Shown one piece after another: positions 24,176 through 32,351 of a stretch of DNA of 44,112 nt (position 1 is the stretch's first letter; every line of letters starts with the position of its first letter). The stretch is taken from NCBI GenBank assembly GCA_902542855.1, contig CACBWE010000006.1, forward strand, positions 1-44,112, read 5' to 3'. The position numbers and the translations under genes were made by a program. This stretch comes from an uncultured Pelagibacteraceae bacterium (lineage in GTDB: Bacteria > Pseudomonadota > Alphaproteobacteria > Pelagibacterales > Pelagibacteraceae). Below the pieces are notes generated by a model. It searched no databases. It worked only from the letters and a program-made list of their open reading frames with translations, and was not told the origin of the DNA.

Positions 24176-25250
24176 TTATTTCCTCTAGATTTATCAATCT
24201 ACCTTGTTTTATTGATTTTTCTGCAGCCTCACCCATTGCAACAGCAATTAAACCATCTTGTAATGAAACCTCTGGATCTGAATTACTTTCAATAGCTTTC
24301 AAAAAAGCTAAGTGTTCGTAGTAAGTAGATCCATGATGGTGGCCGGCCTCAAGAATTTTTTTATCTACTTCAATATTTTCGATATGTGTTTTACCATCTC
24401 TCATTCCAATTCTTATATTTGATGAGGTTTTACCTGAATCATTAGAAGGGACCGAAGTTTCAATTTTGCCTTTATTTCCTGTGGCTACAAGCTCTTCTTG
24501 CATGTCAGAATTTTCTGCAAACATGCAAAGCTCAAGCAAACTTCTTGCTCCATTTTCAAAATTTACAATCACATAGGCATTATCAATGATGTCTGGCTTT
24601 TTTTCATTATACACTTCATCCAAATGGTTAACGTCTTGACCACCACTTGCATAAACACTGAGCGGCTTACTTTGAATAATCAATCTCATTAAATCAAAGA
24701 AATGGCAGCATTTTTCAACAAGTGTACCACCAGTATTTTCTTCAAAACGATTCCAATCATTTACTTTTTTTAAAAAAGGAAATCTATGTTCCCTTATGGT
24801 TAAAGTTTTTAAATTACCAATTTTGTTATTATGAATTTCATTAATAAACTTTGAAACTGGCGGCATATATCTATACTCCATTGCAGTCCAAAATACTGAA
24901 GGATAATCTTTTGTAAGTTTTTTTATTTCTAAGCAATCTTTTGTATTAGTGCATAATGGTTTTTCTATTAATATGTGTTTTTTAGTTTTGATTACATCTT
25001 TCAAGATTTCTATATGAGTAAAGTTAGGAGATGAAATTAAGTACACATCAACAATATTTTTTTCAATCATTTCTAAATGATTTTTAAAACAAAAAACTTT
25101 TGTTTTTAGAATTTCTTTACATTGATTTAATGAAACTTCATGAGGATCAGCAAGTGCAACTACTTCAGCATTATCAATTAATGATATATTCAAAATATGT
25201 TCTCGAGCCATTGTCCCTGCTCCAATAATTCCATATTTTATTTTTTTCAT
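24168..25250 (-). CDS. Gfo/Idh/MocA-family oxidoreductase
   Basis: 360-residue NAD(P)-dependent dehydrogenase: Rossmann motif YGIIGAGTMAREHI, LISSPNFTHIEI, catalytic Lys in LIEKPLCTN, and the NTGGTLVEKCCHFFDLMRLI segment with family His. The C-terminal beta-sheet domain includes a VNFENGARSLLEL strand. This sub-type, with TGGTLVEKCCHFFDL, is commonly linked to inositol or sugar-acid dehydrogenases. It ends on the plus operon's last gene and is preceded, 30 bases upstream, by the cytochrome c peroxidase-like gene. Substrate unknown. Confidence 0.9.
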   Translation of the reverse strand: MKKIKYGIIGAGTMAREHILNISLIDNAEVVALADPHEVSLNQCKEILKTKVFCFKNHLEMIEKNIVDVYLISSPNFTHIEILKDVIKTKKHILIEKPLCTNTKDCLEIKKLTKDYPSVFWTAMEYRYMPPVSKFINEIHNNKIGNLKTLTIREHRFPFLKKVNDWNRFEENTGGTLVEKCCHFFDLMRLIIQSKPLSVYASGGQDVNHLDEVYNEKKPDIIDNAYVIVNFENGARSLLELCMFAENSDMQEELVATGNKGKIETSVPSNDSGKTSSNIRIGMRDGKTHIENIEVDKKILEAGHHHGSTYYEHLAFLKAIESNSDPEVSLQDGLIAVAMGEAAEKSIKQGRLINLEEIIN

Positions 25251-25280
25251 ATTATGTTTGTATCAGTTTAATTTAAAAAC

Positions 25281-26612
25281 TTAATCAATACTTAGCCCGC
25301 TTGGCACTTTATCTGGTTTACCCAGTGGTCTCTGATTTCCACTTCTGCCTGTTAAAGATTTGAGAAAAGAAACAAGTTCATCAATTTCTTTATCATTCAA
25401 TTCTATAGGCTGTATGTCAATGCTTGATAGAATTCTGTCTTGTTCTCTTTTGTCTGAAAAGGTTACAAAATCAATTTCTTCTAACCAAGTTGCCTTAGGT
25501 AAATTTGCATATTCAGGTTTCCAATTCTTATTCATTTTAATTGGATTTAAATGATGCTTAATTATTGATTTTAAAGTTGGATAAGCACCATTATGACCGT
25601 AGGGAGCTGTTAAAAAAACGTTTCTCAATGCTGGCGTTTTAAATTTATACATGTCGTTTATATTATCCGTTTCGACCATTCGGCCGACGTCACGTGCATA
25701 AGGATCAAAAGGGCGTGTCCTTCCAGGACCAAACTGGGGAATTCCTATTGAATGAAATTTTTGATCTGACAACAAAGATCCTGAATGACAAGAACTACAG
25801 TTTGCTTTTCCATAAAATAAATTCATCCCATTTATTTGCTTTAAAGTTAAAGCATGTTTATCTCCATTCAAATATTCATCAAAGGGAGAGTCAAAAGATG
25901 TCCATTCATGAATTTCAAATGCAGCAATTGAATTAACAATATGTGTAATGTTTATATCTAAAGGACCGTTAACATCATCAAAAGCATTTTTAAATAACTC
26001 AACATACTCTGGAATTCCTCTAATCCTGTGTGTAATTACAGGCCATACCCTATCAATTCTCATACTATCTTTTCCAACTTTAGAGACTAAACCTATAATT
26101 TCATTTTCACCTGGGTTTCCTGCCATCTCAAACTGTCTAGTCATTGGAAACAAAGCTTGAACTGCAACTATATTATCAAGTCCTTTTGGAAGTAGTTCTT
26201 GCGCTGGGGTATTAAAACCATTACCAAATGTATCAGATTTAGTCACTCTACCGTCATGAAGCAATGTTGTAATATCTTTAAATCCTAAATTCCATAAAGC
26301 TAAAGCATTTCTTGGAATTCGTTTTTTTATTTTATCATCACCCGTACCTGCAGTTCTCTCTAAACCTATACCTTGACCTCCTTCACCAATACCTAACGAA
26401 AGTCCATCTGAACCACCTAGATCATGACTATGGCAGGTTGCGCAAGCAATGTTTCGATTTGCAGATAAAATTTTGTCATGAAATAAAAGTCTTCCAATTT
26501 TAACTTTTTCTATATCAACTTGATGAAAATCTTCGCTCTTTAGTGGTTTTGGTAAATCAGTTGCGTAAGTTTTATTTACTGAAATTAAAAATGGAATTAT
26601 AAATAATATTAT
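25281..26612 (-). CDS. Di-heme cytochrome c peroxidase/MauG-like protein, start codon unresolved
   Basis: About 440 residues, exported. Two CxxCH haem motifs: IACATCHSHDLGG in the N-terminal half and ANCSSCHSG in the middle, plus LGRLLFHDK-like GRLLFHDKILSAN, TPALRNVFLTAPYGHNGAY and a final DELVSFLKSLTG, all typical of bacterial cytochrome c peroxidases. The N-terminus is a signal peptide (KIILFIIPFLIS, cleavage near KTYA). No in-frame ATG, GTG or TTG exists close before it; the open frame upstream is antisense of the Sel1 gene. I placed the start at an ATA codon (26612), either a rare start or a sequence error. It reduces peroxide or oxidises a partner with periplasmic cytochromes. Confidence 0.8.
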   Translation of the reverse strand: MILFIIPFLISVNKTYATDLPKPLKSEDFHQVDIEKVKIGRLLFHDKILSANRNIACATCHSHDLGGSDGLSLGIGEGGQGIGLERTAGTGDDKIKKRIPRNALALWNLGFKDITTLLHDGRVTKSDTFGNGFNTPAQELLPKGLDNIVAVQALFPMTRQFEMAGNPGENEIIGLVSKVGKDSMRIDRVWPVITHRIRGIPEYVELFKNAFDDVNGPLDINITHIVNSIAAFEIHEWTSFDSPFDEYLNGDKHALTLKQINGMNLFYGKANCSSCHSGSLLSDQKFHSIGIPQFGPGRTRPFDPYARDVGRMVETDNINDMYKFKTPALRNVFLTAPYGHNGAYPTLKSIIKHHLNPIKMNKNWKPEYANLPKATWLEEIDFVTFSDKREQDRILSSIDIQPIELNDKEIDELVSFLKSLTGRSGNQRPLGKPDKVPSGLSID

Positions 26613-26618
26613 TTTTAA

Positions 26619-27089
26619 ATGATTAAATATCTTTCTATACTTTTGTTTCTTCCATCCATACTTTTTGCAGAAATAGAAAATGCTCGAGATTTGATGGAAG
26701 ATGGAAGATTTAAAGAAGCTATGGAAGAACTTATGCCAGCTGCTAGATCTGGTAATGCTGATGCTGAGGAGCTTATTGGAATTATGTACGCTATGGGTCT
26801 TGGTGTTGAAAGAGATGATGTTAGAGCTTTTGAATGGTATCTCAGATCTTCTATGAAAGGTCATCCTGGTGCTCAATCTGGTGTTGGATGGTATTACGAA
26901 ATTGGTAGAGGACTCCCTGCTCCCGATCTTGTTAGAGCTTATATGTGGTATGGTTTGTCTGCTATTGGTGGAGATCCTGATGCTGCAATTTCTCAGGAAG
27001 AAGTTATTAAAAAAATGACTCCTGAACAAATTGAAAAAGCTCATATTCTCATAAAAGATTATAAATCTTGGATATATCCTTTTAGATAA
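26619..27089 (+). CDS. Exported Sel1-like repeat protein
   Basis: 156 residues. Signal peptide MIKYLSILLFLPSILFA, then about three Sel1/TPR-like repeats: FKEAMEELMPAARSGNADAEELIGIMYAMGLGV, RAFEWYLRSSMKGHPGAQSGVGWYYEIGRGL and RAYMWYGLSAIGGDPDA, with the regular A-x-x-x-L-G/Y-x-x-G pattern. Such proteins scaffold protein contacts in the periplasm. Codons are less AT-rich than in neighbours. It starts only six bases from the presumed start of the divergent cytochrome c peroxidase-like gene, leaving no intergenic promoter space, and ends in the hairpin at 27086. Specific role unknown. Confidence 0.82.
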   Translation: MIKYLSILLFLPSILFAEIENARDLMEDGRFKEAMEELMPAARSGNADAEELIGIMYAMGLGVERDDVRAFEWYLRSSMKGHPGAQSGVGWYYEIGRGLPAPDLVRAYMWYGLSAIGGDPDAAISQEEVIKKMTPEQIEKAHILIKDYKSWIYPFR

Positions 27090-27117
27090 TGAGGCGAACT
27101 AAAATCCGCCCCATTAT
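27086..27117. terminator. Hairpin between convergent Sel1 and dctP genes
   Basis: ATAATGAGGCG pairs with CGCCCCATTAT (one A-C mismatch) around a 10-base loop. It overlaps the Sel1 stop codon and lies 12 bases after the dctP stop. There is no clear T-run on either side, so it may end or stabilise both transcripts rather than act as a textbook terminator. Confidence 0.55.
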
Positions 27118-27129
27118 ATTAATTTAAAA

Positions 27130-28182
27130 TTACAAATCTTTTTTGTATGCGCTCGATGCTTTTTTCTCTGCTTTGGCTACTGCTTTAGTTAAAGCGTTGA
27201 AAATTTCTTTTCCGCCTTTAACATTAGCTTTAAACCAATCATACACTGGGCTAGCTTCTTTTTTAAAACTAGCTTTTTGATCAGGTGTAGGAACATATAA
27301 ATCTCCTCCACCGGCTACAAAATCCTCATAAGCTTTGATTGATTTTCTCTTAGGCGAAGCAAAAGTTGCTTGCTGCAAAGCATAGAAACCATCCGTCACT
27401 ACTTTTTTAAGATCTGATGACATTGATTCGTATTTTGCATTATTCATCCACCATAATGCTCCCATGTATGCGTGACCGTCTAAAGTAACATATTTTAGGC
27501 CTGCATCAGGAAACTTCATATTCATAATGTCAGTAATTCCATTTTTAGAACCCTCAACTACACCAGTTTGAAATGATGTAAATAATTCTGGCCATGGAAT
27601 AGGAGTTGGAGATGCACCTAACGCTCTTACAAGCTCCTGAGGCAAATCAGCTACAACCGTTCTGATTTTTAAACCTTTCATGTCAGATGGATTTGCAATT
27701 CTTCTTTTAGTATTTGCAAAATTTCTCCATCCTCCAGTATTTCCAATTGTCATCAATCTAATTGAATCATTAGAATCTTTTAAAGCCATTTTTCTCATTG
27801 TTCTTACAAAATCACCTTGCATTACATCTTCAGCAATTCTGTCATCAGCCATTAGATAAGGTAAATCTAAAACTTGAACATATGGAAATACACCTGCAGC
27901 ACCTCCAGAAGTAGAAATGTAAATATCTATACTTCCATCAGATACACCCTGTAAACACTCAGCACCCTTTGAACATAGCTGAGTACCTACAAATAACTCT
28001 ACAGCTATTTTTCCATTTGAAGCTGCTTCAACGTAGTTTTTAAATACTACAGCACCATCATAGTCTTCATCTTGATCATTAGAGTTCATTGTCATTCTTA
28101 AGTTATAATCTGCAGCCGAAACTGACGCAGTAAAACTGATCAAGAATAATAATGAAAAAAATGATTTTATTAATTTACTCAT
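27130..28182 (-). CDS. dctP: TRAP transporter periplasmic binding protein (DctP)
   Basis: 350-residue TRAP binding protein. Signal peptide MSKLIKSFFSLLFLISFTAS, cleavage near VSAADY. Family motifs: GKIAVELFVGTQLCSKGAECLQGVSDGSID-type region, FPYVQVLDLPYLM, GWRNFANTKR, the conserved Arg that binds carboxylate in MKGLKIRTV, and PWPELFTSFQTGVVEGSKNG. I chose the ATG at 28182: it has a GAGGGG ribosome site and starts the signal peptide, whereas the ATG at 28200 would add six residues and include that site. It works with DctQ and DctM encoded just upstream to import a carboxylate or sugar acid with sodium. Confidence 0.94.
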   Translation of the reverse strand: MSKLIKSFFSLLFLISFTASVSAADYNLRMTMNSNDQDEDYDGAVVFKNYVEAASNGKIAVELFVGTQLCSKGAECLQGVSDGSIDIYISTSGGAAGVFPYVQVLDLPYLMADDRIAEDVMQGDFVRTMRKMALKDSNDSIRLMTIGNTGGWRNFANTKRRIANPSDMKGLKIRTVVADLPQELVRALGASPTPIPWPELFTSFQTGVVEGSKNGITDIMNMKFPDAGLKYVTLDGHAYMGALWWMNNAKYESMSSDLKKVVTDGFYALQQATFASPKRKSIKAYEDFVAGGGDLYVPTPDQKASFKKEASPVYDWFKANVKGGKEIFNALTKAVAKAEKKASSAYKKDL

Positions 28183-28274
28183 AATTATTTCCCCTCTCAT
28201 TAAATATTTATGTACAAAAATTATACTTAAATTGAATTCGAGAGTCTATCGACTAGTAAAAAAAATTGATAAAT

Positions 28275-29564
28275 TTATTTTGCGAATCCAGTAAGCAGAG
28301 GAATCGTCATAGAAATTGATGGAAAATATGTTATTAAAAATATAACTATAGCTTCTACTGCTAAGAATGGCAATATAGCTTTTGCAATTGTTTCTACTCT
28401 TTCCCCAGAAACAGAAGATGCAACAAATAACACAAGACCCATAGGTGGGGTTGCTAAACCAACAGTTAAATTTACAGACATAATAATTGCAAAATGTACA
28501 GGATGAACTCCAAGCTCAACAAAAACTGGTCCAAGAATTGGCCCCAGAATAATTATAGCTGGACCTGCATCTAAAAACATTCCAACAACAAATAATAAAA
28601 TATTTATAAGAAATAATAATACATAAGGGTTATCAGTTAATCCTAAAACAAAAGCTGCAAGATGCTCAGGTGCATGTGATAAACTTACAACGGTTTTAAA
28701 AGCCATTGCAGCGCCTACTAAAAGAAGAACTACTGACGATACCATTGCTGCTTTTGTCATAACTTTAGGAATATCTTTCCATTTTAATGATTTCAAAACA
28801 AATAGACCGATAAACATTGCATAAGCAGCTGCAACAGCTGATGCTTCTGTTGGAGTAAAAATTCCACCAAGTATACCTCCTAAAATTATCACTGGTGTCA
28901 TTAAAGGAAAAAAAGCTTTAAGAGATGCCTTGCCTCTTTGGCTCCAAGTTTTTTTTTCGGTTACTGCTGGAAAATTATATCTCTTAGCCATAAATTTTAT
29001 TGTGACCATCAAACTAACTCCTACTAAAACACCAGGTACAATTCCTGCTAAAAATAATGCTGCAACACTCTCACCCATTACATACGCATAAATAATCATT
29101 ATCCCTGAGGGTGGAATTATGGGTCCAATAACAGAGCTAGCTGCAGTAATGGCTGCTGCAAATTTTTTTGTATATCCCTGTTTTTCCATTGCAGGAATAA
29201 GCATTGATCCAATTGCCGAAGTGTCAGCTACAGCTGAACCTGATAAACCAGCAAACAACATTGAAGTCAGCACATTGACATGAGCTAATCCACCTTTTAA
29301 ATGACCCATCATTGCCTGACTAAACTCAACAAGACGATGGGTTATTCCTCCTCTGTTCATTAATTCCCCTGCTAACATAAAAAATGGAATTGCCATCAAA
29401 GGGAAGCTATCTATTCCATTATAAATATTTCTATAAAGCATAGCTCCATCTCTAGCTTGATCATTTAACCAAAGTAAAATTCCTGGTGCTGCTAACAAAC
29501 CAAAAAATACTGGTAAACCAATTAACAAAAATATTAAAAAAAGAGGGAGAAACCAAACTAACAT
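28275..29564 (-). CDS. dctM: TRAP transporter large membrane subunit (DctM)
   Basis: 429 residues with about 12 hydrophobic segments. Family motifs: IYNGIDSFPLMAIPFFMLAGELMNRGGIT, LAHVNVLTSMLFAGLSGSAVADTSAIGSMLIP, AAITAASSVIGPIIPPSGIMIIYAY, and TPTEASAVAAAYA. It forms the transport channel with DctQ. Its start overlaps the dctQ stop by one base (TAATG), so the two are made together, and dctP follows after a 92-base gap. Confidence 0.95.
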   Translation of the reverse strand: MLVWFLPLFLIFLLIGLPVFFGLLAAPGILLWLNDQARDGAMLYRNIYNGIDSFPLMAIPFFMLAGELMNRGGITHRLVEFSQAMMGHLKGGLAHVNVLTSMLFAGLSGSAVADTSAIGSMLIPAMEKQGYTKKFAAAITAASSVIGPIIPPSGIMIIYAYVMGESVAALFLAGIVPGVLVGVSLMVTIKFMAKRYNFPAVTEKKTWSQRGKASLKAFFPLMTPVIILGGILGGIFTPTEASAVAAAYAMFIGLFVLKSLKWKDIPKVMTKAAMVSSVVLLLVGAAMAFKTVVSLSHAPEHLAAFVLGLTDNPYVLLFLINILLFVVGMFLDAGPAIIILGPILGPVFVELGVHPVHFAIIMSVNLTVGLATPPMGLVLFVASSVSGERVETIAKAILPFLAVEAIVIFLITYFPSISMTIPLLTGFAK

Positions 29565-30160
29565 TATTGTGTCTCCAGCTTTTGTTTATCGTTGTCTTCG
29601 GGTAAGTCTAACTTTGTAAAATTAGTAAGAATATTTCTTAAAATTAATTCTATGTTCACAGATATTAAAAAAATAATCCCTACTGGTAAGGACATATACA
29701 TCCAAGCTAATTTAATTGGTTCTGCTTTTCCTCCAATCAAATGAAAAGGAATCTTTATCGAAGAGGAATTAAATATCCATCCAGCGTTAATATGTTTAAA
29801 ACCTAACTCTAGACCTATAACTAATACAAAAAGAGATACTATTAGTAAAAATAAAGCTAATAATGTAGAGATCAGTTTTGGCAAAAATCTTTCCAATAAA
29901 TCAATAGAAACAAATCCACCCCATCTATATGCAGAGGGTGCAATCAATCCTGTCATCCATAACATCAAAAATCTTGCGACCTCATCAGGCCATGGCAACG
30001 CATTATTTAATACATATCTAAAAAATACTTGTATTAAGATAACAATCACCATCAAAAGTATTGCTATCCATGCAAACTGTCTGCCAATTCTTAAAAAAAA
30101 AGTATTTATTTTCTCGAGGATATTAAAAAAAGACAGGAGAATATTAATTGTCAAATTCAC
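29564..30160 (-). CDS. dctQ: TRAP transporter small membrane subunit (DctQ)
   Basis: 198 residues with four hydrophobic helices. Family motif ALPWPDEVARFLMLWMTGLIAPSAYRWGGFVSID is clear, as is the VFFRYVLN that precedes it. First gene of the dctQ-dctM-dctP operon, divergent from a 2-hydroxyacid dehydrogenase gene across a 111-base gap. The shared regulation suggests the imported solute is, or yields, a hydroxy acid. Confidence 0.92.
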   Translation of the reverse strand: MNLTINILLSFFNILEKINTFFLRIGRQFAWIAILLMVIVILIQVFFRYVLNNALPWPDEVARFLMLWMTGLIAPSAYRWGGFVSIDLLERFLPKLISTLLALFLLIVSLFVLVIGLELGFKHINAGWIFNSSSIKIPFHLIGGKAEPIKLAWMYMSLPVGIIFLISVNIELILRNILTNFTKLDLPEDNDKQKLETQ

Positions 30161-30205
30161 AGCTAAATTTATTTTAATTATTTAATAAATACAACTTTAA
30201 TCAAA

Positions 30206-30233
30206 AAAGTAATTTACTTTATAGAATAATTCT
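30206..30233. promoter_or_regulatory. Inverted repeats in the dctQ / 2-hydroxyacid dehydrogenase gap
   Basis: AAAGTAA-T-TTACTTT (30206-30220), a perfect 15-bp palindrome, is followed at once by AGAAT-A-ATTCT (30223-30233). Both lie in the middle of a divergent gap and could be an operator; no regulator gene adjoins. Confidence 0.35.
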
Positions 30234-30271
30234 CGTATTAAAAACGCTCTCTAAAAAAGTGACATATAATT

Positions 30272-31237
30272 ATGGGTAGTAAAAAAAAGATATTAATTAT
30301 TCAAAAAGTCCATGAAAAAGGTATGGAATTAATTAATAACCATCCTAATTATGATGTAGAAGTAACTGACGATACCTCTATAGAAAATTTAAAATCAAAA
30401 TTAAAAGATTGTGATGGCGCTTCAATAAGAATAGCAAAACTTCCAGGTGAAACATTTGAAGGAGCAAAAAATTTAAAAATCATTTCAAGACATGGTGTTG
30501 GTTATGACAATATTGATTTAAAAAAAGCAAAGGAAAAAGATATAAAAATAGCAATAACAGCTAACGCTAATGCTGTTACAGTTGCAGAACATGTAATGTT
30601 TGTTTTGTTAAATATTGCAAAAAGAAAAGACTTATTTGATAAAACAGTAAGAGACGGAAATTTTAAAGACAGAAATAAATTACCAAAAACTATAGAAGTA
30701 TGGAAAAAAAATTTTTTGATAATGGGTTTTGGAAGAATAGGAAAGGCACTAATAAAAAGATGTTTGGGCTTTGAAATGAATGTCTTTGTTTATGATCCAT
30801 TTGTAGACAAGGATAAAATTGAAGAGTTGGGTGGAATAAAAGTAGAAGATCTAGCTGAAGCAGTAAAAACAATGGATGTTATTTCGCTACATATGCCTTT
30901 GACGGATAAAACCGAAAATTTAATTAATTATAACTTATTAAAAACAATGAAAAAAACCTGTATTATTATTAATGCAGCAAGAGGTGGCATTATCCACGAA
31001 GAAGATCTTGATAAGGCGCTCAATGAAAATTTAATTTTTGGTGCCGGTATTGATGTATTTAAAAAAGAACCTCCTGATGACAATAATCCACTTCTTAAAA
31101 ATGAAAAAGTTTACTTAAGTCCACATACTGCAGCCTTTACCGATGAATGCATGACAAGAATGGGTAAAGAGACAATTCAAAATATTATCGATTTTTTTGA
31201 TGAAAAATTAGAAAGATCTAAGATCGTAAAATTATAA
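30272..31237 (+). CDS. D-isomer-specific 2-hydroxyacid dehydrogenase
   Basis: 321 residues. Visible: LKIISRHGVGYDNIDLKKA, ANANAVTVAEHVM, cofactor motif LIMGFGRIGKALIKR, VYDPFVDKD, and catalytic Arg (INAARGGIIHE), Glu (DVFKKEPP) and His (LSPHTAAFT). It matches the phosphoglycerate/hydroxypyruvate dehydrogenase group without an ACT domain. It is transcribed away from the TRAP operon, so it probably oxidises the solute brought in by that transporter or reduces its keto product. Substrate unknown. Confidence 0.92.
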   Translation: MGSKKKILIIQKVHEKGMELINNHPNYDVEVTDDTSIENLKSKLKDCDGASIRIAKLPGETFEGAKNLKIISRHGVGYDNIDLKKAKEKDIKIAITANANAVTVAEHVMFVLLNIAKRKDLFDKTVRDGNFKDRNKLPKTIEVWKKNFLIMGFGRIGKALIKRCLGFEMNVFVYDPFVDKDKIEELGGIKVEDLAEAVKTMDVISLHMPLTDKTENLINYNLLKTMKKTCIIINAARGGIIHEEDLDKALNENLIFGAGIDVFKKEPPDDNNPLLKNEKVYLSPHTAAFTDECMTRMGKETIQNIIDFFDEKLERSKIVKL

Positions 31238-31321
31238 TATAGAAATATTTTTAAAAAATTTAATTTTAAATCGATTTGAATTGCTCCTAAGATTGTTGAA
31301 CTAACTATTATTTATAGATGA

Positions 31322-32224
31322 TCAGTTATTATAGATATCAATGTTACTATTATTTAAAGTTTCAGTTAAATACTTATATCCTATTTTTGCATATTCAAAT
31401 GGGTTTGCTTTGGCTGGATCTTGTTCTGCTTCTACAACTAACCATCCTGAATAATTTTTTTCTTTCAATACGTCAAACAATGGCTTGTAATCAATGCATC
31501 CATCACCTGGGACTGTAAATGCACCTTCTAAAAATGCACCTCTAAAACTTAAGTCTTCTTTTAAAGATTTTTCTAAGACACTTTTTCTAATATCCTTACA
31601 ATGCATATGAATTAATCTTTCGCTAAAATCATTTAATATTTTTAAAGAATCTCCCTGAGCAAATAACATGTGACCAGTGTCTAATGTAAGTTTTACACTA
31701 TCATGCGTGTTTTCAAGTAATCTTATTGTATCCTCTTCAGTCTCTATTATCGTACCCATATGATGATGATAAGCAAGTGGCATACCTTCATCTTCGAGAT
31801 ATTTTCCCATTTCTGAAATTTTTTTATAATATTTCTTAGACTCATCAAGATCCATTTGAGGTCTTGTAGATAATTTTCGATCTGGGTCTCCTTGAATTGA
31901 ACCAGAAACTTCGGCAAAAACGATACAGGGGGCATTACAATCTTTGAAAAGTTTAAGTTGATCTTGAATAACTTTTTTTTCTTCATTCACATTATTTGTT
32001 CTTAAATTAGCGCCATACCAACCTGAACAAAGATTTAAATTAAATTCATTAAGTTTAGGAATTAATTCCTTTGATTTTTTTGGGAATTTACCACCAGACT
32101 CAATTCCAATAAATCCTGCCTGACTAGCTTCAGACAAACACTGCTCTAGAGATGTGTCTCCACCCAATTCAGGCATATCATCATTACTCCATGCAATTGG
32201 TGCTATTCCTAATTTTACTGACAT
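31322..32224 (-). CDS. iolE: Myo-inosose-2 dehydratase (IolE)
   Basis: 300-residue TIM-barrel enzyme of the xylose-isomerase-like family. IolE removes water from scyllo-inosose, the second step in inositol breakdown. The N-terminus GIAPIAWSNDDMPELGGDTSLEQCLSEASQAGFIGIESGG-like stretch is diagnostic of IolE, with later ones including NLCSGWYGANL, PLAYHHHMGT, LTLDTGHMLFAQGD (metal-binding region), LIHMHCKDI, GDGCIDYKPLFDVLKEKNYSGWLVVEAEQDP. It is divergent from iolG across 127 bases with inverted repeats, which fits shared control by inositol or its products. Confidence 0.93.
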   Translation of the reverse strand: MSVKLGIAPIAWSNDDMPELGGDTSLEQCLSEASQAGFIGIESGGKFPKKSKELIPKLNEFNLNLCSGWYGANLRTNNVNEEKKVIQDQLKLFKDCNAPCIVFAEVSGSIQGDPDRKLSTRPQMDLDESKKYYKKISEMGKYLEDEGMPLAYHHHMGTIIETEEDTIRLLENTHDSVKLTLDTGHMLFAQGDSLKILNDFSERLIHMHCKDIRKSVLEKSLKEDLSFRGAFLEGAFTVPGDGCIDYKPLFDVLKEKNYSGWLVVEAEQDPAKANPFEYAKIGYKYLTETLNNSNIDIYNN

Positions 32225-32261
32225 ACAAAATTTAAAACACTTTTAAATGATGATATCTTTT

Positions 32262-32322
32262 GCATCAAGAAAATTATATTTTCAATTGATGCTTAATTAA
32301 TAATAAAAAAATGTTTCTTGAT
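32262..32322. promoter_or_regulatory. Candidate operator cluster between iolE and iolG
   Basis: GCATCAA (32262-32268) is mirrored by TTGATGC (32286-32292), with AAAAT/ATTTT inside. ATCAAGAAA (32264-32272) is also mirrored by TTTCTTGAT (32314-32322), a perfect 9-bp pair. Three related half-sites in one divergent gap suggest a regulator of inositol genes; none is encoded nearby. Confidence 0.42.
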
Positions 32323-32351
32323 TTTATTTTTTAATTCTGTTCTATTTTATT

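Noticed and set aside
26613-27044. N-terminal extension of the cytochrome c peroxidase reading frame on the minus strand
   Set aside because: It is the antisense of the Sel1-repeat gene, is rich in Ser/Phe/His with no domain, and lies before a clear signal peptide.
28183-28200. Upstream ATG for dctP
   Set aside because: It would translate the ribosome-binding site; the ATG at 28182 begins a proper signal peptide.
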